From: Candidatus Thalassarchaeaceae archaeon
Lineage (GTDB): Archaea > Thermoplasmatota > Poseidoniia > Poseidoniales > Thalassarchaeaceae
DNA: 9,341 nt
NCBI GenBank assembly: GCA_030754395.1
Contig: JASMAJ010000025.1
Location: 1 to 9,341, forward strand
Direction of reading: 5' to 3'
How positions within the stretch are numbered: the first letter of the stretch is position 1; each line of letters opens with the position of its first letter. Positions 1 to 5,419 of the stretch are shown piece after piece. The position numbers and the translations under genes are program-made. The notes under the pieces are model-generated. The model was given only the letters and a program-made list of their open reading frames with translations, did no database searches and had not been told where the DNA came from.

Positions 1-1992
1 AAGAACAGCTAGGAGAATGATGAATGGAATGAAAGCCTCAGCATGGTATCTTTCCATGAATTCAATTATCCCACGTGCTGTGTATGCCCATGTCAATGAT
101 GCAGCAGTTCCTCCAAACAAACAAGCGGCTAAAACTCGTTGAAATTTCATTCTAGCAACCAGACCTAACATTGCACCAACTAGTACACCACTAGCCATAA
201 ACGGGATCCAAACGAAGACTATCAAGAACCAAAATCCGTATTTATCGATTCGGTCTTGATTCTTGTGAGCAACGTATTCAACACTAGATAGAATATCTCC
301 CATGAATGGATTTTGAAGTAATGCTCCGGTGATTCCACCTTGTTTAGCAACCATTGCCTCGCCGACCAATTCCTCTTCTTCACTTTCTGGCAATATTCCT
401 TTAATTCGTGTCGCAATTCCCAGAGAATAGGGGACATTTTCGAGTGTCGGCTGTTCAACTCTTCCAGCCATAGCCTGATCTGAAAGTGTTGCCTTCTCAT
501 TTCTAGCACTAACAACTAGCACTCTGCCTACAAGATGAGGTTCGAGAGCAATTTTTAGATGATCATGTAAATCATTCTGAAGATCGGAAAATGTTGGCTT
601 GAAAAAGAAATATGAGAATCGCATTGCTGGTTGGTATATTACACGTACAAACACAGCATCTTCATCCGCTAAAACAGCAGTTCCATAATCAACAAGATCG
701 TGTTTTTTGAACCATCTATTCATGCTAGTGTGCGCTGCAGCCTCAAGCCATCCGTATGCACTCATCTCAGTGAAAAATGAGGAGTAGTCTTCAAGTGGAG
801 TTATTTTCTCATTTCCTATTTTCAAGGACATAAGACTTGATTCATGTGCTTCATATATACCGTCATCAATACACATTAGGCGCATTTGCAATGGTCTCAT
901 CTCACCAAACACTGCAAATTCTTCCAATAAACTACGAGTCAATACAGCACGGATATCTATAGGCTCAGATATTGTTGTACTACGAGTTGTGTATGGTATC
1001 AAAACATCAATTGAAATTGCACGTTCCTGCATCTTCATCTTTTCAAAATCAATGTCTATTCGGAGAGTCTCTGTAGATTTTCGGAGTATTCTTTGAATTA
1101 ACCGACGAAGTTGTTTTTCAGTTAGTAAATCGTCTGTATCTCTATGATACATTTTTTGCATTAGAGGGTATTGTACGCATAGAAAGAACAGAGACATGCC
1201 CAATGAGACCATTGCCATCCACCAAGCAGGTATTCCAGCGCTTCCGCCGGTGAGCATAGCAGCCTCACGGCCACCAACCCATTCGGCACCCATCATTATC
1301 CAGCCCCATTCCCCTAATCCTTCAATAGTCCAACAAGAGCGTGGGTCTTCATCAATCACCTCAACATGAGTGGAAATTTCAAGTTCAAATGATTTCGAAT
1401 GTAATTCCCCTTCGCTAGCCTCGACCAAGACCTGTAATTCCTCTTGAGACATTGACTCAATATCATCTTCTACACTGATAAACCAAATTTTGGCTGAGGC
1501 ATTGTAGTGCCCTTTTTCGAGATCTGATGGGTCGTATTCTAATTCTTGGTCACCTATGCCACCTTGTAGTAAATTGACTGATTCATTTTCAATAAATAAC
1601 CCAATTACTGTTGGAGTAAATGAATCCACATTATGAGAAATAACCTTCACAACATGTCCATCAACATCGTAGAATACATTGAACCATACCTCCCCTCTCT
1701 TATCGACACATTCTTCACCGGGATCGAGTGGAGTTTGAGATAGTGTTTTGTCAATAACAATTGAATCTGAGGCCACCCCACCGGATGACATAACAAAAAC
1801 ACCGCCAAAGAAGATGGCACCAATGATTACTCCAACAATTAATGTATAATCTTCAAATGCACCTCGAAAGAATCTCTTATCTCCTTCACGGCGTTGTCGG
1901 ATTAGATTCAACTCCTTGTCGAGTTTGTCATTCTCAACCTCATCCAAGGCACTTGCCGCGGTCACAAACGAGACAGGGGTGGTCAAGGACAT
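1..1992 (-). CDS. Large multi-pass membrane protein with small-multidrug-export-like C-terminal part (3' end beyond window)
   Basis: One uninterrupted frame of 664 codons reads from the ATG at 1992-1990 to the window edge, so the gene is incomplete at its C-terminus. The codon two before the ATG is TAA, which fixes this as the first possible start. The protein has a charged N-terminus (1-48), a membrane helix at about 49-69, an outward-facing domain (about 71-250, with one N-glycosylation sequon, NAS at 164-166), a second helix at about 253-274 (rich in W, M, F), a long soluble region (about 275-585), then helices at about 586-612, 617-640 and from 652 on. The segment from KYGFWFLIVFVWIP (584-597) through GAMLGLVARMKF resembles the conserved second half of the putative small multidrug export family (PF06695/COG2426: KYGF..LFLFVAIPLPGTG..TG). 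The family's GTG motif is here ASG. I recognise nothing in the first 580 residues. A transport role is inference from this short resemblance. Confidence 0.8.
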   Translation of the reverse strand, partial: MSLTTPVSFVTAASALDEVENDKLDKELNLIRQRREGDKRFFRGAFEDYTLIVGVIIGAIFFGGVFVMSSGGVASDSIVIDKTLSQTPLDPGEECVDKRGEVWFNVFYDVDGHVVKVISHNVDSFTPTVIGLFIENESVNLLQGGIGDQELEYDPSDLEKGHYNASAKIWFISVEDDIESMSQEELQVLVEASEGELHSKSFELEISTHVEVIDEDPRSCWTIEGLGEWGWIMMGAEWVGGREAAMLTGGSAGIPAWWMAMVSLGMSLFFLCVQYPLMQKMYHRDTDDLLTEKQLRRLIQRILRKSTETLRIDIDFEKMKMQERAISIDVLIPYTTRSTTISEPIDIRAVLTRSLLEEFAVFGEMRPLQMRLMCIDDGIYEAHESSLMSLKIGNEKITPLEDYSSFFTEMSAYGWLEAAAHTSMNRWFKKHDLVDYGTAVLADEDAVFVRVIYQPAMRFSYFFFKPTFSDLQNDLHDHLKIALEPHLVGRVLVVSARNEKATLSDQAMAGRVEQPTLENVPYSLGIATRIKGILPESEEEELVGEAMVAKQGGITGALLQNPFMGDILSSVEYVAHKNQDRIDKYGFWFLIVFVWIPFMASGVLVGAMLGLVARMKFQRVLAACLFGGTAASLTWAYTARGIIEFMERYHAEAFIPFIILLAVL

Positions 1993-2015
1993 GAATTAGA
2001 CGGTTGAGTATTTTG

Positions 2016-2029
2016 AGTTATACACAACT
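2016..2029 (-). promoter_or_regulatory. TATA-type promoter of the 1992 membrane protein gene
   Basis: On the minus strand this reads GTTGTGTATAACTC. The TATAA core (2018-2022) is centred about 28 bases upstream of the ATG. With the usual archaeal spacing of about 25 bases from TATA box to transcription start, the message would begin at or within a few bases of the ATG, so it is probably leaderless. No Shine-Dalgarno sequence is present. Seen: sequence and spacing. Inferred: promoter function. Confidence 0.55.
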
Positions 2030-2030
2030 C

Positions 2031-2046
2031 GAACAAAAACAAAAAT
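2031..2046 (-). terminator. U-rich archaeal terminator after the lipoprotein gene
   Basis: On the minus strand, eight bases after the lipoprotein stop codon, the sequence is CATTTTTGTTTTTGTT, two runs of five T with no hairpin. Archaeal RNA polymerase terminates on such T tracts. It lies directly between the lipoprotein stop and the next gene's TATA box, so the two minus-strand genes are probably separate transcription units. Confidence 0.5.
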
Positions 2047-2053
2047 GCAGGAT

Positions 2054-3877
2054 TCACTGTCTTTTGGAGGTGAAAACCGCTGCAATCAAACATATAATTC
2101 CAAGAAGTCCACTGAATCCTGGAAGATTGGGGGTTACTGCCTTGGACTGAGACACATATTCTTCAGCCCATGTATCATAAATCTCAAAGATTAATGGAAT
2201 ATCGGTGACATTAGTAATTAGTAATTCATCACCTGCTGAAATCATTCCATCACCGTCATTATCTGAATAAGAATAAGTCAGCCAAGAGCCATCTTCAAAA
2301 CTCAATGTAACTGGAAGAATCTTTAGTTCTTCAGAGTGGATTATAGTACAATCATCAAGATTAGATGAAGAATTGCATTCTAGGGTTCTGAACTCAAAGT
2401 CTGATATTGGTGCATTGAAGATTTGTGAGGTGTTTATTTCGATGATTGAATCCACAGGTTTGGGGGCAGGTTCCTGAATTGTTGGATTTAATTCACCAAA
2501 GAACATATGTTCTCCAATAATCTCATATCTATAATACTGGAAAATTCCAGAATCAATATTTTCAATGACAAGAATTTTATTGTCGATATACAGAGAAATA
2601 TCCTCAACATCACCACATGCGGAGTCTTCACTAAACCAAGTTAATGAGGAATTTGAGCAATCTTCTTCATTGTAATCAAGAAAATATGTGAGTAACTCAT
2701 CTGATGAATATGATTTAATTAAGAATTCTTCACTCTGTGATTCCATAGCCCACTTTGTTGTTTCATTGAATCTGGGTGTGTCATCGCTCAATAATGGAGG
2801 TAATTCATCAATTCCCAAAATTTCACCGCACCATTCTGGATAGTTTGGTTTACGTGTAAGAGCTTGTTCTATTGTTTCATCTTGCCAGTCATCTAAACCA
2901 CTAGCGTTAACAAGTACCAAACCACAACCCCAGAATTGATTCATTGTCCACTCATTAGTGTCACCAACACTAGTGAAGTTTCTTCCTTCATTAGGATCAA
3001 TAATAAATTCATCATTCCAATCAATTGGTAATGATGTCCTTGGAAGATTATCTTCGATATTGATTACAACTGAGTCGCCCCAAAATGCATTATATTCCAT
3101 TATTGAATTTGAAGACTCATTTTCTGCTGTCATCACGTATGAAATGAGTTGTTCCTCCTCAGAAAGAGAGACAGACATTGTCATTTCCTGATTGCTTTCT
3201 TCATCAAACCAATCAATGAATAAAACATGTTTTGACTCAATTGAATCCCATGTAATATTGTAATTTGCAGAGAGAGGGAAATGGTCAATTACTGTGATTC
3301 CGGGTTGATTCTGAGTATCTTCATTTTGTTCAAATGCGTCAATAAGTTGCAATACATCTGGGTCGGCATCTCGAGTAAGAGTTTTTGAGGATTGAGGGTC
3401 AACCTCTGAGATTCCAGAAAAGGAAGATTCAACACTTACTGATTCACCCACCTGTTTAATCGAAAAATCGATCAATGCTAAAGAAGGAACTTCTGTTCTA
3501 ACTTTGAAATAAGCGGAAGAATTTGCTAAATCAATCATTACAACTCGATCCATGTTTGTGGTTAATTCACCGCCAAAATCTTCATTGTATGAAGAAGAAA
3601 TCAGATGTATTGAATAACCTACTTTTGGAGACTCATCTAGTAATTCATGGATATCCATAGAGGATTCTAACTTCGCATTGAAGGTATCCAATGAGACTAG
3701 GTAAATACAGTCCTCTAAGGCTTGAGTTGTAGCATTTTCATCATAGTTCGCTGCATTTTCATCCACGCAGCCCAGTATATCATCAATGAACTCCTCAATC
3801 TCGGATTCTTCAAAGCAACCAGCAAAGATTGTTGTCACTAATATCAAGGCCGAGAGTAGGGCAACTGCTCTCGTCAT
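2054..3877 (-). CDS. Secreted lipoprotein with C-terminal LPGF membrane anchor
   Basis: 607 residues, function unknown. The N-terminus is a lipoprotein signal peptide, MTRAVALLSALILVTTIFAGC, with lipobox IFAGC and candidate lipid-bearing Cys21. It is followed by an acidic stretch and a small motif at 36-59 (GCVDENAANYDENAT...CIY) of the GCxDxxAxNYxxxAT type common in secreted marine proteins. The bulk (60-530) is acidic, has several N-glycosylation sequons and no motif I recognise. Residues 539-550 form a textbook EF-hand/dockerin-like calcium loop (D539, D541, D543, G544, I546, D550). The end is LPGFSG (585-590), a hydrophobic helix and KRQ, matching the PGF-CTERM type of archaeal surface anchor. 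The start is set by an in-frame TGA two codons before the ATG. No convincing ribosome binding site or strong TATA box is visible. It is presumably an envelope protein facing outward; any ligand is unknown. Confidence 0.85.
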   Translation of the reverse strand: MTRAVALLSALILVTTIFAGCFEESEIEEFIDDILGCVDENAANYDENATTQALEDCIYLVSLDTFNAKLESSMDIHELLDESPKVGYSIHLISSSYNEDFGGELTTNMDRVVMIDLANSSAYFKVRTEVPSLALIDFSIKQVGESVSVESSFSGISEVDPQSSKTLTRDADPDVLQLIDAFEQNEDTQNQPGITVIDHFPLSANYNITWDSIESKHVLFIDWFDEESNQEMTMSVSLSEEEQLISYVMTAENESSNSIMEYNAFWGDSVVINIEDNLPRTSLPIDWNDEFIIDPNEGRNFTSVGDTNEWTMNQFWGCGLVLVNASGLDDWQDETIEQALTRKPNYPEWCGEILGIDELPPLLSDDTPRFNETTKWAMESQSEEFLIKSYSSDELLTYFLDYNEEDCSNSSLTWFSEDSACGDVEDISLYIDNKILVIENIDSGIFQYYRYEIIGEHMFFGELNPTIQEPAPKPVDSIIEINTSQIFNAPISDFEFRTLECNSSSNLDDCTIIHSEELKILPVTLSFEDGSWLTYSYSDNDGDGMISAGDELLITNVTDIPLIFEIYDTWAEEYVSQSKAVTPNLPGFSGLLGIICLIAAVFTSKRQ

Positions 3878-3912
3878 TACTCATTCGAGTCGGAAGACAG
3901 ACATGAACCTGA

Positions 3913-3928
3913 TGCCGACAGTTCGGCA
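3913..3928. repeat. 6-bp inverted repeat upstream of the lipoprotein gene
   Basis: TGCCGA and TCGGCA are separated by CAGT, a perfect short hairpin. It lies in the 70-bp gap between the remnant's stop codon and the lipoprotein start, about 35-50 bases before that start. It could be a protein binding site, an RNA hairpin or chance. Confidence 0.3.
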
Positions 3929-3947
3929 ACAAATTGTAGATTCACGA

Positions 3948-4094
3948 TTAATCTCGGCGGGAAATTAAACCTGCACCAATCAAACAAATCATTGCAAGGA
4001 ATCCACCAAAACCAGGTAATGATAGACGACCTGCTGTTGAATCATCAGTATATTGTCCAGCCCATGTGTCATAAATAGCCACATAGAATCCCAT
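3948..4094 (-). pseudogene. Remnant of a second lipoprotein gene: C-terminal tail only
   Basis: From the ATG at 4094-4092 to the TAA at 3950-3948 the frame encodes 48 residues. The frame is open further upstream, without another ATG, until a TAG inside the adjacent tRNA gene. The translation contains IYDTWA, then LPGFGG, a hydrophobic segment with ICLI, and ends SRRD. It aligns with the last 43 residues of the downstream lipoprotein (IYDTWA, 13 residues, LPGF, then ICLI) without gaps. The DNA also matches over short runs (19 of 20 bases at 4057-4076 versus 2163-2182). It lacks any signal peptide or body and starts mid-domain, so it is best read as the surviving 3' end of a tandem paralogue. 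It could instead be a very small anchor-only protein, which I think less likely. Confidence 0.65.
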
Positions 4095-4105
4095 GGAATC
4101 ATCCA

Positions 4106-4116
4106 CACTACGCACT
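4106..4116. repeat. 11-bp direct copy of part of the tRNA-Leu gene
   Basis: CACTACGCACT here is identical to 4165-4175 inside the tRNA gene (end of the anticodon stem plus the variable arm), 59 bp away. It sits at the boundary where similarity of the remnant to the lipoprotein gene fades out, so it may mark a rearrangement junction. At 11 bp, chance is not excluded. Confidence 0.4.
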
Positions 4117-4132
4117 TCTATGCTAGGAAAGA

Positions 4133-4217
4133 TGGTGCAGGGGACAGGATTTGAACCTGCGAAGCACTACGCACTGGGACCTAAACCCAGCCCCTTTGAC
4201 CACTCGGGTACCCCTGC
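4133..4217 (-). tRNA. tRNA-Leu (anticodon UAG)
   Basis: On the minus strand the acceptor stem GCAGGGG (4217-4211) pairs fully with CCCCTGC (4143-4137), followed by discriminator A (4136) and an encoded CCA (4135-4133). The D arm has CCC/GGG with GTGGTC in the loop. The anticodon arm is CTGGG-TTTAGGT-CCCAG with UAG at 4183-4181, which reads CUA/CUN leucine codons. The variable region is about 13 bases, fitting a class II leucine tRNA, and the T loop is TTCAAAT. No intron is seen. It is transcribed away from gpsA. Confidence 0.95.
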
Positions 4218-4233
4218 TTATTCCGGACGGTTA

Positions 4234-4240
4234 GAATATA
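4234..4240 (-). promoter_or_regulatory. TATA box for the tRNA-Leu gene
   Basis: The minus strand reads TATATTC, about 20 bases before the first base of the mature tRNA, the expected place for an archaeal TATA box. Because the motif is AT-rich on both strands it might also serve gpsA, which would then have a leader of about 60 bases; that is speculative. Confidence 0.5.
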
Positions 4241-4268
4241 CCTCAAGAATCCAACGGAAGGCGAACCT

Positions 4269-4317
4269 GACCCCATAGGGTCTTAATGAAGGCGCGAGGC
4301 GAGGCGATTCTGAGGAG
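4269..4317 (+). promoter_or_regulatory. gpsA upstream region: small hairpin and Shine-Dalgarno-like GAGGAG
   Basis: GACCC/GGGTC (4269-4273 and 4278-4282) forms a 5-bp stem with a 4-base loop, followed by a GCGAGGCGAGGCGA direct repeat (4294-4307). GAGGAG at 4312-4317 is complementary to the 16S rRNA tail but only three bases from the ATG, closer than is usual. It is the clearest Shine-Dalgarno-like site in the window and supports the ATG at 4321. The hairpin's role is unknown. Confidence 0.35.
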
Positions 4318-4320
4318 CAT

Positions 4321-5331
4321 ATGGCTAGAATAGGAGTTCTTGGATTAGGTAACTGGGGGACCGCACTAGCCAAAGTATGGTGCGAGGACGGTCACAACGT
4401 CATGGGTTGGACAATAGAACAAGAAGTCTATGAGGCACTAATGACTGGAAATATCAATCACAAATATCTACCTGGACACGAAATTCCAAATCTAGATGTA
4501 ACAATGGAATTGTCGGATATCACTGAAACCTGTGAGATTCTTGTGATTGCTCTACCAAGTGGTGTGATTCTTTCTGTTGTCAATGATTTAATTCCCTTGC
4601 TACGACCTTCGCATGTTCTTCTCGATTTAGCCAAAGGTCTTGCTCCAAAAGAAGAGAGTGAATCAGGAATGATTTCTCCTGAAATTGAATCCCGTCTAGC
4701 AAATGCTGGAAAATCTAATCCGGTAATTGTACTAACTGGGCCAACTATCGCTCCTGAAGTCGCCAGAGGGGTCGTGACTAGCGCAATAATCGCTTGTCAC
4801 GACAAATCTGTTGCTGAACGAATTTCAGAACGGCTCTCAACAGAAACTCTAGTTCTCTCGTCAACTGACGATGTGATTGGGGCTGAACTTTGGGGCGCAT
4901 ACAAGAACACAGTAGCTCTTGCTTGTGGTCTTGTAGATGGTCTAAGAGATGGAATTGGTGGTGATAATCTGAAAGCCGCCTTGGTTTTGGCAGGATTTAG
5001 TGAGGGTATTCGATTACTAGCGGCAATGGGAGCAGAATCCTCTACTGCATTCGGTCCAGCAGGAATCGGGGATCTCTACGTAACATCTACAAGCCCACGC
5101 TCAAGAAACAGAACTCTAGGTGAAAAGTTAGGTTCTGGAAAATCACTTGAGACTGCATTAGGTGAAATGCACATGGTTGCAGAAGGTGTTAGGGCAACTA
5201 GGATGTTTCTCAAAAGAGCAAGTACCCTTAGTATGGAAGTTCCATTCCTTAGTTCATTAGGTAAATTACTCGATGGAGATCTTGACGTCAATATCGCTGT
5301 CAGAATGATGGTAGAAGCATATGAAGCTTGA
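4321..5331 (+). CDS. gpsA: NAD(P)-dependent glycerol-3-phosphate dehydrogenase
   Basis: This enzyme reduces dihydroxyacetone phosphate to sn-glycerol 3-phosphate in the cytoplasm, the backbone precursor of bacterial-type phospholipids. The 336 residues match the usual family length. The N-terminal Rossmann motif GLGNWGT is at 8-14; LDLAKGL contains the conserved Lys105; TGPTIAPEVARG (139-150) corresponds to the family's SGPSFAxEVA. GAYKN gives Lys195 and Asn196, the catalytic core; FGPAGIGDLYVT gives Asp251 and Thr255; SRNR (261-264) gives the phosphate-binding Arg262 and Asn263. All residues expected for catalysis are present. The family's TRGLAEM-like segment is here LAGFSEGI (223-230), a divergence. 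It is probably monocistronic: the next gene is 88 bp away with its own promoter signals. Archaea normally use the unrelated sn-glycerol-1-phosphate dehydrogenase, so this gene was ultimately acquired from bacteria. Confidence 0.95.
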   Translation: MARIGVLGLGNWGTALAKVWCEDGHNVMGWTIEQEVYEALMTGNINHKYLPGHEIPNLDVTMELSDITETCEILVIALPSGVILSVVNDLIPLLRPSHVLLDLAKGLAPKEESESGMISPEIESRLANAGKSNPVIVLTGPTIAPEVARGVVTSAIIACHDKSVAERISERLSTETLVLSSTDDVIGAELWGAYKNTVALACGLVDGLRDGIGGDNLKAALVLAGFSEGIRLLAAMGAESSTAFGPAGIGDLYVTSTSPRSRNRTLGEKLGSGKSLETALGEMHMVAEGVRATRMFLKRASTLSMEVPFLSSLGKLLDGDLDVNIAVRMMVEAYEA

Positions 5332-5338
5332 AAACAGT

Positions 5339-5397
5339 GAATATATTTGTTTCAAAATACAGATTTTCTCAATTACATGACGCCGATATCAATATCG
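5339..5397 (+). promoter_or_regulatory. Terminator/promoter region between gpsA and the surface protein, with a 14-bp palindromic element
   Basis: After the gpsA stop there are short T-rich runs (5346-5352, 5374-5377) that could end transcription, and a TATA-like GAATATATTTG (5339-5349). At 5384-5397 CGATAT and ATATCG are separated by CA, a perfect inverted repeat. Its right arm is centred about 26 bases before the ATG at 5420, the exact place for the TATA box of a leaderless message. It may be a TATA box, a regulator binding site, or both. No ribosome binding site precedes the ATG. Confidence 0.4.
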
Positions 5398-5419
5398 TCT
5401 ATCATCATCCGCCAAGAGC

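Noticed and set aside
222..515. 97-codon minus-strand open frame
   Set aside because: It lies in another frame of the large membrane protein gene that is open across 1-1992 and has no recognisable features.
4106..4217. Integrated element at the tRNA-Leu gene
   Set aside because: No integrase gene or phage/plasmid gene is present, and the repeat is only 11 bp and lies in the variable arm rather than at the tRNA 3' end, so an attachment site is not supported.
4093..4278. 61-codon plus-strand open frame
   Set aside because: It is the antisense of the tRNA-Leu gene (typical GTGFEPA...SGTP false protein) plus flanking DNA.
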